A DNA stretch of 64,000 bases from CAYSPG01 sp964432885 (GCA_964432885.1 CAYSPG010000013.1:23387-87386), one strand, 5' to 3'; positions 28,069 to 37,261 are shown, counted from the first letter of the stretch. The notes: generated by a model from the letters alone, not told the origin. Program-made: numbers and translations.

Positions 28069-28815
28069 TTATGGCTTTACTTTGGTAAATTTTAGTCCGC
28101 TTACTTGTTTGTATTGTGGACTTGTAGCACCGAATACGGATTTTACATAGCTTTTTACATCGCCTGCTAAGTCAACCAGTCCTGTGCTTTCTGCATATAA
28201 TATAGTGTTACGATTTATTCTTGCATTGCTTACTGGTGTGTATGCGTTTACGGCTGTTGTGTTTGTTGTCCGCATTGTGTTTAGGGTTGCTGTAAGTCCT
28301 GCAACGGCTAATTCGGGTTCGTTTGGAATGTATGCAGGTTGTGCCGCCAAAAGTTGTATGAGTTTGTCTAAGTTTTCTATTCGTTGGTCAAAACTCATTT
28401 GTGATGCTGAAATGTTTTTGGTGGTTTCTTCTGCTGGTGCTAATGGATTTGGTGCAGGTGCATCATTTTTAGGCGTTGCTCTTTTTCCTTGTAATTTCCG
28501 TGCAATGGTTTTTACATCTGCTTTTACTTGTTTGCTCACATCGCTTGCATCGGCTGCATTTACTACTCTTGTAATAAGTTTGCTCAATGGTGAAAATGCT
28601 GCTTCCCTTGCGTTGATGGCATTGGTGTAGGCAGGAAGTAGTGTGTTAATGTTTGCCAAAGCTGCTAAAGCGTTGGTGTGAATGGTTGATAAAGCCGCTA
28701 TTGCTATGGCTGCTTTGCTTGGGTTGTAGCTTGCACCATATCCAGTGCAGAATGAGATTAGGTCTTCAAAGTTGGCTACATTCTTTGCGTGACCAGTTTC
28801 AGTTGTTGATGCCAT
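28069..28815 (-). CDS. conserved hypothetical Ala-rich helical protein
   Basis: 248 residues, Ala/Asn/Thr-rich and predicted all-helical, with no signal peptide or membrane helix. It opens ...NVANFEDLISFCTGYGASYN and PSKAAIAIAALSTIHTNALA. The middle has ARKLQGKRATPKND, and the C-terminus reads YVKSVFGATSPQYKQVSGLKF. I recall this family as a frequent, uncharacterised hypothetical in Bacteroidota genomes, often present in several copies; that is memory, not a search. It follows the P-type ATPase gene by 90 bp and ends at a strong terminator. A functional link to metal export is not shown. Confidence 0.75.
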   Translation of the reverse strand: MASTTETGHAKNVANFEDLISFCTGYGASYNPSKAAIAIAALSTIHTNALAALANINTLLPAYTNAINAREAAFSPLSKLITRVVNAADASDVSKQVKADVKTIARKLQGKRATPKNDAPAPNPLAPAEETTKNISASQMSFDQRIENLDKLIQLLAAQPAYIPNEPELAVAGLTATLNTMRTTNTTAVNAYTPVSNARINRNTILYAESTGLVDLAGDVKSYVKSVFGATSPQYKQVSGLKFTKVKP

Positions 28816-28905
28816 AATTAAATTATTTTTGGGTTAGTAAATATTGATTTGATTTTGTGAAGCAAATTTAAAGGAAATTCTTTTTTACAGAAAATTTTTA
28901 TCGTA

Positions 28906-30807
28906 TCAATTGCTTGCAATTGTATTTTCAAATTTCATCAAATTTAAACTTGTCAAAATTACAATTAGTGTTACTCCTACATCTGCTGCTATGGCAAAAA
29001 CTAAATTGCTGTAACCTATAAATGCAAGTGTAATGAATATAAGTTTTACCGCTATTGCTCCGATGGTGTTGAATTTTATTCTGCGTAATGTTTTTTGACT
29101 TAACCGAATTAAAAAAGGGATGAGTGAAAGTTTATCATTCATCAATGCAATGTTTGCGGTTTCAATTGCTGTGTCGCTTCCTGCTGCTCCCATTGCTATG
29201 CCTACGGTGCTTTGTGCCAATGCTGGTGCATCGTTTATGCCATCGCCTACCATTGCTACAAATTTATATTGTTGCAAAAGTTCTTTAATTTTTTCAGCTT
29301 TGTTTTCGGGTAAAAGATTTCCGAATATTTTTTTGATGCCTACTTGTTGGGCTACATAGTTTGCTGCTTTTTCGTGGTCGCCTGTAAGCATAATAGGTTC
29401 TATGTTCATTGCTTCTATTTCTTTTAATGCTGCTGCACTGTCGGGTTTTATTTCGTCCATTAAACCAATAACACCTGCCACACCTTCGCCAAAACTTACT
29501 ACTACGCTTGTTTTGCCTTGTGCTGAAAGTTCTGCTACAATTTTCTCGGCTTCTTTGTCAACGGGTTGATGTTCTTTTATGAAATCTAACTTGCCTACAT
29601 AAATTGTTTCGTCTTCACACACCAAACATTTTGCGGTTGCTCCTTTGCCCATAATGCTTTTGAAACCTTCGGTTTTGTGTGGTTCAAATCCTTCTTTTTT
29701 GCTTGCATCTACTATCGCTTGTGCCAATGGGTGTTCGCTAAATATTTCTGCTCCTGCGGTGCAAGCCAACAATTCTTCTCGGCTTGTTCCGTTTAAAGGA
29801 AACACATCTGATACGATTGGATTTCCGAAAGTGATGGTTCGTGTTTTATCTAATGCAATTGCTTTTATTGATGCCAATGCTTCGATGTATTTTCCGCCTT
29901 TTACTAATGCTCCTTTTGCTGATGCGTTGCCTATGGCTGCATAGATGGCAACTGGTGTAGATATAACCAATGCACAAGGACAAGCGATAACCAAAAGTGT
30001 AATTGCCTGTTGTAACCAATGATTAAAATCTAATTGCATTACAAATACTGGAATAACAAAAACTAAAATTGAGAGCAAAAGCATTACTGGTGTATAATAT
30101 TTTGCAAATTGCTGAATGAATTTTTGTGTTTCGCTTTTGTTTGCCGATGCTTCAAAGGTGAGGCGAATGATTTTTGAGAAGGTGGTATCAACAGAAAGTT
30201 TGGTGGTTTCCATTTCTATGAAGCCATTCATATTAAGAGTTCCTGCAAAAAGATTGTCTCCTTTTCGTTTGTCTTTTGCAATGGGTTCGCCTGTGATGGC
30301 GGCTTCATCAACCATTGTTTCGCCTGAAATAATTTTGCCGTCAAGCGGTATCATTTCACCTGCTTTCACCTGAATGATTGTTCCGACTGCAATTTTATCA
30401 ATGGTAACATTTTCATTTTGTGATTTGACAAATGCGGTCTTTGGTGCTTTGCTTACTAATTCATCTAATGCAGATTTTGAATTTTCTATTCCAATATCTT
30501 CTAAGCGTTCACCCAACACATACAACACAACCAAAACTGCTGCTTCGGGAAATTCTTTAAGATAGAATGCCCCGATTACTGCAATTAGCATGAGTAAATT
30601 GATGTTGCTGAATTGGAGTTTGAAGATTGCTTTTACTCCGTTCCATAAAACATTGTAGCCAATGCCTAAAATGAAAATGGCGAAAACAAAAGGTGCATAA
30701 GGCATTGGTATATGTATGCCGATGATGGATAAAACTTCTAAGGCAACCACAATTGTGATTGCCGAAAGAAGAAAGAGAAATTTTTTGTCGTTGATTGGAA
30801 GTTTCAT
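28906..30807 (-). CDS. heavy-metal P1B-type ATPase (CadA/ZntA-like), variant phosphorylation motif
   Basis: 633 residues, short because there is no N-terminal HMA domain. Visible features are membrane helices near residues 10-85, the actuator motif DEAAITGEP (about 168-176), the transport motif IACPCALV (about 272-279), EHPLAQA, TGDHEKA and the hinge GDGINDAPAL. The CPC motif points to soft or transition metals such as Zn2+, Cd2+ or Pb2+. The phosphorylation site reads ALDKTRTITFG instead of the usual DKTGTLT; the aspartate is present but the following glycine is arginine (codon CGA). It lies 21 bp after the adaptor gene of the CzcCBA-like operon, so it probably works with that pump. Confidence 0.93.
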   Translation of the reverse strand: MKLPINDKKFLFLLSAITIVVALEVLSIIGIHIPMPYAPFVFAIFILGIGYNVLWNGVKAIFKLQFSNINLLMLIAVIGAFYLKEFPEAAVLVVLYVLGERLEDIGIENSKSALDELVSKAPKTAFVKSQNENVTIDKIAVGTIIQVKAGEMIPLDGKIISGETMVDEAAITGEPIAKDKRKGDNLFAGTLNMNGFIEMETTKLSVDTTFSKIIRLTFEASANKSETQKFIQQFAKYYTPVMLLLSILVFVIPVFVMQLDFNHWLQQAITLLVIACPCALVISTPVAIYAAIGNASAKGALVKGGKYIEALASIKAIALDKTRTITFGNPIVSDVFPLNGTSREELLACTAGAEIFSEHPLAQAIVDASKKEGFEPHKTEGFKSIMGKGATAKCLVCEDETIYVGKLDFIKEHQPVDKEAEKIVAELSAQGKTSVVVSFGEGVAGVIGLMDEIKPDSAAALKEIEAMNIEPIMLTGDHEKAANYVAQQVGIKKIFGNLLPENKAEKIKELLQQYKFVAMVGDGINDAPALAQSTVGIAMGAAGSDTAIETANIALMNDKLSLIPFLIRLSQKTLRRIKFNTIGAIAVKLIFITLAFIGYSNLVFAIAADVGVTLIVILTSLNLMKFENTIASN

Positions 30808-30828
30808 TTTTGAAAATATTTTAGGTGA

Positions 30829-32103
30829 TTAATGTGAATGTGCTTCGCCTTTATTATTCATTTTAGCTAAAATAAAAAATGCTCCGTTTACAACTACTTT
30901 GCTTTTTGCAGGAATTTCTTTAAGTAAAGTAATTTCGCTGTAACCAACATCAGTAGTCCCTTTGCGAATAGGGATTTTTTCAAATGTTGTTCCTTCTTCC
31001 TTGTGTTCGGGTTCTTCTTTTTCGCTATGCTGATGTCCGCTTTCATCGTGCTTGTGTTCGGCAGTTTCTTTTTCTGAATGATGTTCCTCTTCTTTGTGGG
31101 CATCGGTTACGATAAAAATATAGTCTTGCCCTTCGTGGTTTACAATGGCGTTGGTAGGCACGGCATCAACGGTAGCATTTTCTAAACTAACCAAAGCGGT
31201 AATACTCATTCCGTCAATTAAGCCTTGCTTGTCGCCTTTTACCATTGCGTGAACCGAAATGGCTTTGGTGTTTTGCTCAAAGGTGTTGCTAATGGCGTAA
31301 ACATCTGCATCGTATTCTTTACCCGGATTGTTGGTGAGTGTAAAATGGATGGTTTGCCCAACTTTTAGTTTTTGCAAATCTTTTTCATACACATACAAGT
31401 CAAGGTGCAGTTGGCTATTGTCCACTATTTCGGCAATGGGGTTGTTGGCATCTACATAACTGCCAATGTTTACCATTACAATGCTAATTGTGCCGTTTAT
31501 TGGGCTTGAAATATTTACAACGGACTGGATATTTTCGCTTGTGAGTGAAGCGGTGTTGATACCGATTAACTCTAATTGTTTTTGCAGACTTGCTTTTCGG
31601 GCTTTAAGTGTTTTAAGTTCTGCATCGGCTGACTGCAAATTTTTCAATGCTCCTGCATTGCCTTGTTGCAATTCCTTTTGACGGGCAAATTCTAATTGTG
31701 CCAATTCCGCTTTTGAAGAAATGCTTAAAAATTCTTCTTGCATTGTGATAAAAGAATTGTTTGAAATGGTAGCAATGGTTTGTCCTTTGCCTACCGAATT
31801 GCCTGTTTGCACCAAAATAGATTTGACAACTCCACCCAATGAAGCTGTGGCATTGGCACGATTTTGATTAGGCACTTTTAAAATTCCGTTGGCTTTTAAC
31901 GAAGCGGTTAATTGCTTTTTCTCAATACTACCTAATTCTATTTTTATAGATTTCATTTGCTCGGTTGTAAGCATTGCCGTGTTGGAGTTTTCGTGTTCAT
32001 CGTGGTGTTCGGTTTCTTCTCCGTGCGTTTCGGTTTTATTGCTGTTGCAGGATGCAAATATTATGGATGTTGCAATGGCTGCTATAAATATTATATTTTT
32101 CAT
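30829..32103 (-). CDS. CzcB-like RND efflux adaptor lipoprotein
   Basis: 424 residues. It has a lipobox (IIFASCNSNK) followed by a His/Glu-rich start (THGEETEHHDEHE). The order is typical of the family: lipoyl half (GGVVKSILVQTGNSVGKGQ), helical hairpin (about 125-180), second lipoyl half (INGTISIVMVNIGSYVDANN) and beta-barrel. Near residues 335-375 is an inserted His/Glu-rich loop (EEEHHSEKETAEHKHDE, HQHSEKEEPEHKEE) that may bind metal. It lies 12 bp after the pump-channel fusion gene and joins pump and channel in the periplasm. Confidence 0.92.
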   Translation of the reverse strand: MKNIIFIAAIATSIIFASCNSNKTETHGEETEHHDEHENSNTAMLTTEQMKSIKIELGSIEKKQLTASLKANGILKVPNQNRANATASLGGVVKSILVQTGNSVGKGQTIATISNNSFITMQEEFLSISSKAELAQLEFARQKELQQGNAGALKNLQSADAELKTLKARKASLQKQLELIGINTASLTSENIQSVVNISSPINGTISIVMVNIGSYVDANNPIAEIVDNSQLHLDLYVYEKDLQKLKVGQTIHFTLTNNPGKEYDADVYAISNTFEQNTKAISVHAMVKGDKQGLIDGMSITALVSLENATVDAVPTNAIVNHEGQDYIFIVTDAHKEEEHHSEKETAEHKHDESGHQHSEKEEPEHKEEGTTFEKIPIRKGTTDVGYSEITLLKEIPAKSKVVVNGAFFILAKMNNKGEAHSH

Positions 32104-32115
32104 TGTTCTGAAATT

Positions 32116-35100
32116 TTATTTGTTAGTTAAGAAATTAATATTGACAATACTCTGATTGAGTGCGTTTACCGATTGCAGATAATTTAACTGCACATCAGTA
32201 GCGGTTTGCAATGCTTGCAAGTATTCAATGTAGCCAATGTCGCCACTTTTGAAACCAACTTTTGCCGTGCTAATAATTATTTCGGCATTGGGCAAAGCGA
32301 TTGATTTGTAATAATTGTATTGCGACAAATTCTGATTGTATTGCTGAAAAGCATTTTGCAGTTGATTTTGTAAAACCAGTTTTCCGTTGTCGGCTTCTTT
32401 TTGCAATGCTTGCTGTTTGTAGTCAAGTGATTTTACTTTTGATGCATTGCTGAAAAAAGTAATCGGAATACTTATGCCAACATTAAAACCTTGAAAGCGT
32501 TTGCTACCGTCAAAATTCACATCTGCTCCGTTAATCGTTTGCACACCAATTAAGGACTGGTTGAAATAACCGACATTGAAATCGGGTAGCGTAGATGCGG
32601 TTTCAACTTTTTTGTTTTGCTCGGCAATAACGGCTTGCTGATACAACACTTTCAGCGATGGATTATTTGCAATAAGCGTGGTGTCAAGCGAACTGCTTAA
32701 TACAAGCGGTTGAAAGTTTCCGTTGTTGTCAATCGTAAAATCCTCGCTTGTGTTCATTAGCATTTTTAAAGAATTGTAAGCCGTGGCAAAGTCCGTTTCA
32801 TTTTGTTTGAGCAAAAGCGAAAGCTGTCCACGTTTGGTTTCGGCTGTGGTTTTTTCCAACAAATTTGTTTCGCCTGTTTTGTATCGCAAGGCTGCTGCAC
32901 TCACAAAATCGTTATACAAGCTGTCTAAAGATTGCAGTTGCTTTTTAGTGGTTTGCAAATACTGCAACTGATAAAACCAGTATTGAACCTGTGCTTTTAT
33001 TTCGCTTGCTGTGGCTTGCTGTTGCAATTGGCTACTTTGCAATTCGGCTTTATACAAACCTGATTTTGCAGTGAAATAGGTAGGAAACGGAATACTTTGC
33101 GAAACCTGAAAAGCCTTGTCCTGATTGATGCTGTTGTATTGCCCAAACTGAAAATTGACATTTGTTTTGGGTAATTCAAACACCGATTTTTTCAAAGTGG
33201 TGGAAGATTGCACATTGAATTGTTGTGATTGAATTTCTAAATTATTTTTCAATGCGGTGCTTATTGCATCTTCAACCGAAATGGTTTTAGATGTTGGCGT
33301 TTGAGCATTGGCAACATTGAATGAAAGCAATACAAAAACTAAAATTACTGTTGTTGAAACTTTGCTTTTTGCTTTTTTAGTTTTAGAAAATATAAGATAC
33401 AGCAAAGGCAAAACAAACAGGGTTAAGAAAGTTGCGGTGAGCAAACCTCCTATCACAACCGTTGCCAAAGGTTTTTGCACTTCTGCCCCCGCACCGTGTG
33501 AAAGTGCCATTGGTAAAAATCCTAATGATGCAACGGTGGCAGTCATTAACACAGGTCGCAAGCGGATTTTAGTTCCTTCTTTTATTCGTTCTAATATGTC
33601 CGTAATTCCGTCTTTTTCTAATTGGTTAAAAGTTCCGATTAGCACAATGCCATTTAAAACTGCTACACCAAACAAGGCAATAAAACCAATACCTGCCGAA
33701 ATGCTGAAAGGCATATCACGAAGAAGTAAAGCGAATACACCGCCTATTGCACTCATTGGAATTGCGGTATAAATTAGCGTTGCTTGTTTTACTGAACCAA
33801 AGGTGAAATAGAGTAACATAAAAATGAGTGCCAATGCCACAGGCAAAGCAATCATTAGGCGTTTACTTGCCGCTTGCAGATTTTCAAAAGTTCCTCCATA
33901 AGTGTAATAATATCCTTCGGGAAGTTTTACCTTTTCATTCAGTTCTTTTTGAATATCGGTAACAACACTTTCCACATCTCTGCCCTTGATGTTGAAGCCC
34001 ACAACAATTCTGCGTTTACCATCTTCACGGCTTATTTGTGCAGGGCCTAATTCCATTTTTATTTCCGCAACTTGCGATAATGGAATTTGTGTTCCGTTGG
34101 CAGTTGGGATATATAAATGACTTACATCGTCAATGTTGTTTCGGTGTGTGCTGTCAAGCCTAACCACTAAATCAAATTTGCGTTCGTTTTCATACACAAC
34201 TCCTGCACTTCCACCAGCAAATGATGTAGAAACAATGTGGTTGATGTCCTCAATGTTTAAACCGTAATTGGCAATTTGCGAACGGTTATATTTAATTACG
34301 ATTTGCGGAAGTCCTGCAACCCTTTCAACGCTTGGTTCAGTTGCACCGTCCACACTTTGAACAACTGAATTTACCTTATTAGCATAGCTTAAAAGTGTGT
34401 CCATATTTTCACCAAATATTTTAACAGCAACATCTTGGCGAATACCAGTCATAAGTTCATTAAACCGCATTTGTATGGGTTGGTTTTTTTCAAAGAAAAC
34501 CCCAGGAATGGTATTTAATTTTTGTTCAAATTCTTCTGCCAATTCATCATATGAAATATCACGTTTCCATTCATCAGGGCTTTTTAGAATTATCATCATA
34601 TCGGTGGCTTCGGGTGGCATTGGGTCGGTTGGCACTTCGGCTGCTCCTGTTTTTCCGACTACCATCTTTACTTCGTCAAATTCTTTAATTAGCCGTGATG
34701 CTTGCATACTGGTTTCTAAACTTTGAGAAAGTGAAGTTCCTTGTGGCAAAATGCAATGAAATGCAAAGTCGCCTTCTTGCAAGGTTGGAATAAACTCACC
34801 ACCCATTCTTGAAAATAGAAATACGGAAACTGCAAATACCGCAACGGTTGCGACTACAATTACTTTTTTAAAACGAATTGCTTTTTCTAATAACGGTGCA
34901 TAAAGTCGTTGGAAAAAATTCATCATTCTATCGCTCAATGTTTGTTTGTGCGAAATGTTTTTAGAAAGGAAAGCTGCACACATCATTGGAATGTAGGTAA
35001 GCGATAAAATCAACGCTCCAACAATGGCGAAAGAAACTGTTTGAGCCATCGGGCTAAACATTTTGCCCTCGATACCTACCAAGGTAAGAATTGGAATATA

Positions 35101-36477
35101 AACAATAAGGATAATTATTTCGCCAAAAGCGGCACTGCTTCGGATTTTAGATGCGGAAACAAACACTTCATTATCCATTTCTGATTGTGAAAGTTTGCCA
35201 ATTGTTTTCCGCATTCCTAAATGGTGCAAGGTGGCTTCTACAATAATTACTGCTCCGTCCACAATCAAACCAAAGTCAATTGCTCCTAAACTCATTAGGT
35301 TGGCACTTACGCCAAATACATTCATTAAGCCCAAAGCAAACAACATTGATAAAGGAATGGCAGAAGCTACAATCAACCCTGCACGAAGGTTTCCAAGAAA
35401 TAAAACCAAAACGAAGATTACTATTAAAGCTCCTTCAATCAGATTTTTTTCTACTGTTGAAATGGCACGGTTTACCAAATCGGTTCTATCTAAATAGGGT
35501 TCAATTACTACATCTTTTGGTAATGATTTTTGAATAGTTGCCATTTTATCTTTAATACGGCTTACCACATCGGCACTATTTGCACCTTTTAACATCATTA
35601 CTACACCGCCAACGGCATCTACCTCACCGTTGTAAGTCATTGCACCATATCGCACGGCACTACCTAAATGCACTTCGGCAACATCTTTTATCAAAATAGG
35701 GATGCCGTTTGGATTGGTTTTTACGACTATATTCTTGATGTCGTCAAACGAACCAATCAAACCCACACCACGAATGAAATAGGCATTTGGTTTTTTGTCA
35801 ATGTATGCCCCGCCTGTGTTTTCGTTGTTTTTTTCTAAAGCGGTAAAAATTTCGGGAATGGTTATTCCCATTGCAATCAATCTGTCAGGATTTACAGCAA
35901 CTTCATATTGTTTCATTTGCCCGCCAAAGCTGTTTACTTCTGCAATTCCTGCTGTTCCGTAAAGTTGTCGGGCAACAATCCAGTCTTGCATTGTTCGCAA
36001 GTCCATAGCCGTGTATTTGCTTTCGCTACCTTTTTTGGGGTGAATAATGTATTGATACACTTCGCCCAAACCTGTGCTAACAGGTGCTAATTCGGGTGTG
36101 CCAACACCTTTGGGGATTTTAGTTTCCGCTTCCTTTAGCCTTTCATTAATGAGTTGTCGGGCAAAGTAGATGTCCACTTTGTCGTCAAACACAACTGTAA
36201 TTACCGAAAGTCCGAAACGGGAAATGCTCCGCAACTCTTCCAAATCGGGAAGGTTCGCAATGCTTTGTTCGATGGGGTAAGTAACCAACTGTTCCACCTC
36301 TTGTCCTGCAAGGGTGGGGCAAACCGTAATGATTTGCACTTGGTTGTTGGTGATGTCGGGAACTGCATCTATGGGCAGTTTTGTTGCACTCCACACTCCC
36401 CAAACAATGAGTGCAAGTGTCATCAATGCGATGATGAATTTGTTCTTTATGCTGAACGCAATTATTTTGTCTAACAT
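32116..36477 (-). CDS. CzcA-type heavy-metal RND pump fused to a TolC-like channel domain
   Basis: 1453 residues from the ATG at 36477; a GTG 30 bases upstream is less likely because MLDKIIAFSI fits the family start. Residues 1 to about 1020 are a CzcA-type pump: VDAVPDITNNQVQI near the start, and the proton-relay helix DFGLIVDGAVIIVE, close to the signature described for Zn/Co/Cd-type pumps. After the last membrane helix comes a second hydrophobic segment (VSTTVILVFVLLSFNVANAQ), then about 400 residues of TolC-like helices (SVEDAISTALKNNLEIQSQQ; LQALQTATDVQLNYLQ). The join therefore keeps a signal-peptide-like linker, which may be cleaved. Such fusions are known in Bacteroidota. Confidence 0.92.
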   Translation of the reverse strand: MLDKIIAFSIKNKFIIALMTLALIVWGVWSATKLPIDAVPDITNNQVQIITVCPTLAGQEVEQLVTYPIEQSIANLPDLEELRSISRFGLSVITVVFDDKVDIYFARQLINERLKEAETKIPKGVGTPELAPVSTGLGEVYQYIIHPKKGSESKYTAMDLRTMQDWIVARQLYGTAGIAEVNSFGGQMKQYEVAVNPDRLIAMGITIPEIFTALEKNNENTGGAYIDKKPNAYFIRGVGLIGSFDDIKNIVVKTNPNGIPILIKDVAEVHLGSAVRYGAMTYNGEVDAVGGVVMMLKGANSADVVSRIKDKMATIQKSLPKDVVIEPYLDRTDLVNRAISTVEKNLIEGALIVIFVLVLFLGNLRAGLIVASAIPLSMLFALGLMNVFGVSANLMSLGAIDFGLIVDGAVIIVEATLHHLGMRKTIGKLSQSEMDNEVFVSASKIRSSAAFGEIIILIVYIPILTLVGIEGKMFSPMAQTVSFAIVGALILSLTYIPMMCAAFLSKNISHKQTLSDRMMNFFQRLYAPLLEKAIRFKKVIVVATVAVFAVSVFLFSRMGGEFIPTLQEGDFAFHCILPQGTSLSQSLETSMQASRLIKEFDEVKMVVGKTGAAEVPTDPMPPEATDMMIILKSPDEWKRDISYDELAEEFEQKLNTIPGVFFEKNQPIQMRFNELMTGIRQDVAVKIFGENMDTLLSYANKVNSVVQSVDGATEPSVERVAGLPQIVIKYNRSQIANYGLNIEDINHIVSTSFAGGSAGVVYENERKFDLVVRLDSTHRNNIDDVSHLYIPTANGTQIPLSQVAEIKMELGPAQISREDGKRRIVVGFNIKGRDVESVVTDIQKELNEKVKLPEGYYYTYGGTFENLQAASKRLMIALPVALALIFMLLYFTFGSVKQATLIYTAIPMSAIGGVFALLLRDMPFSISAGIGFIALFGVAVLNGIVLIGTFNQLEKDGITDILERIKEGTKIRLRPVLMTATVASLGFLPMALSHGAGAEVQKPLATVVIGGLLTATFLTLFVLPLLYLIFSKTKKAKSKVSTTVILVFVLLSFNVANAQTPTSKTISVEDAISTALKNNLEIQSQQFNVQSSTTLKKSVFELPKTNVNFQFGQYNSINQDKAFQVSQSIPFPTYFTAKSGLYKAELQSSQLQQQATASEIKAQVQYWFYQLQYLQTTKKQLQSLDSLYNDFVSAAALRYKTGETNLLEKTTAETKRGQLSLLLKQNETDFATAYNSLKMLMNTSEDFTIDNNGNFQPLVLSSSLDTTLIANNPSLKVLYQQAVIAEQNKKVETASTLPDFNVGYFNQSLIGVQTINGADVNFDGSKRFQGFNVGISIPITFFSNASKVKSLDYKQQALQKEADNGKLVLQNQLQNAFQQYNQNLSQYNYYKSIALPNAEIIISTAKVGFKSGDIGYIEYLQALQTATDVQLNYLQSVNALNQSIVNINFLTNK

Positions 36478-36516
36478 TATTTTAATCAGTTTAATGAATG
36501 AATACACGATTACTTG

Positions 36517-36566
36517 CGGTGCGTTAGCACCGTAAGTAGTTTTGTTTTGTTCCGCATTAGCGGAAC
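36517..36566 (-). other. two tandem short hairpins between small Cys-rich gene and pump gene
   Basis: Perfect stems CGGTGC-gtta-GCACCG (36517-36532) and GTTCCGC-atta-GCGGAAC (36549-36566) share the same loop type. No T run follows on the minus strand, so they are not clear terminators. They could set the expression ratio or stabilise the mRNA between the two genes. Confidence 0.45.
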
Positions 36567-36578
36567 ATCAGAAATTCA

Positions 36579-36902
36579 TTAACTGAGTTTTGGCGGTTGC
36601 CAAATAGACAAATACACCTCCGAAGCAAATGAGGCGTTGTAAAGTGGGAATTTTTCTACTGAAACTGGAACGTGAAGGGCTAAACTGTAATTAGTAAAAG
36701 AACTACTAAAAGTTTGTCCGCAACAAGCACACATACAAAAAGGTGAGCAATTTTCGGTGTCGCTGTCGTGGTCGGAATGGTCTGTGGTGGTGTATGTGGA
36801 TTGGTCGGCACTCATATATTTACAGTCGTCCTTGTCGCTGCACGGCATAACAGCCAATGCCAACAAGTAAAAACTAAATAAGAGTGTCAAAACTTTTTTC
36901 AC
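36579..36902 (-). CDS. small Cys-rich secreted protein (DUF6660-like) heading the efflux operon
   Basis: 107 residues with a GTG start at 36902. The signal sequence is MKKVLTLLFSFYLLALAVMP. The mature part has CSDKDDCK, then a His/Asp stretch (TTDHSDHDSD) and a cysteine cluster NCSPFCMCACCGQTF at about 51-65. The layout resembles the DUF6660 family found next to metal-efflux genes in Bacteroidota (recalled, not checked). A metal-binding role is inferred from the Cys/His clusters and from its place before the CzcA-like gene. Confidence 0.7.
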   Translation of the reverse strand: MKKVLTLLFSFYLLALAVMPCSDKDDCKYMSADQSTYTTTDHSDHDSDTENCSPFCMCACCGQTFSSSFTNYSLALHVPVSVEKFPLYNASFASEVYLSIWQPPKLS

Positions 36903-36905
36903 GAT

Positions 36906-36942
36906 GCAAATGTAGGGAAAAAATTTGTCGGTTTAGCACAAT
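36906..36942 (-). promoter_or_regulatory. candidate promoter giving a near-leaderless transcript
   Basis: On the minus strand TACATTTGC ends three bases before the GTG at 36902 and fits the Bacteroidota -7 element TAnnTTTG exactly. A TTGTG lies 24 bases upstream, a little further than the usual -33 spacing. If real, transcription would start at or just after the start codon. Confidence 0.3.
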
Positions 36943-36969
36943 TCTGTCGGGTGGCACTGGTGCGGTTGG

Positions 36970-37035
36970 GCAAAATAAAATGTGCTGCAAAAGTGGGTCG
37001 GCTTGTGGGTGGCTTTGCAGCTCTTTTTATTTTGC
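36970..37035. repeat. GCAAAATAAAA hairpin repeat, copy 6
   Basis: Arms GCAAAATAAAATGTGCTGCAAA and TTTGCAGCTCTTTTTATTTTGC pair with two to three mismatches around a loop of about 22 bases. It lies in the leader of the efflux operon, the same place relative to a cassette-like start as copy 4. About 150 bp around it (36930-37125) are clearly similar to 26610-26778. Confidence 0.6.
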
Positions 37036-37125
37036 GAAGGGATAGCCAAACGGCTTTGCCGAAAATTGCATTGTCTGTCGGGTTATGTCTGTCGGTTAAT
37101 GGTCGCACTGTCGGGTTTTAGGGTT

Positions 37126-37261
37126 GCTGATAACGTTCCGCAGATTTGCGATGTGCGGGATTTACACCACAAATGTTTAATCGAAGATATAAATTTTTTG
37201 TTACCACTAAACTGTCTGCGGAGCACGAAACCCCGCCTATTGCAAATGTGCTGTTATACGC
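37126..37261 (-). repeat. attC-like imperfect palindrome A (136 bp)
   Basis: Ends are GCTGATAAC (37126-37134) and GTTATACGC (37253-37261). The arms GCAGATTTGCGATGTGCGGG and CCCCGCCTATTGCAAATGTGC match those of the element at 27528-27663. It lies 97 bp downstream of the lipoprotein gene 37358-38272. Its GTTATACGC end is the reverse complement of GCGTATAAC at 38333-38341 on the other side of that gene, and the complementarity extends several bases further. Confidence 0.65.

Noticed and set aside
6667..37261. Reading the five palindromes as MITEs or REP-type elements with target-site duplications
   Set aside because: The bases flanking each palindrome do not form a direct duplication. The matching 9-mers belong instead to the two ends of the unit between palindromes, in inverted form, which fits cassette ends better.
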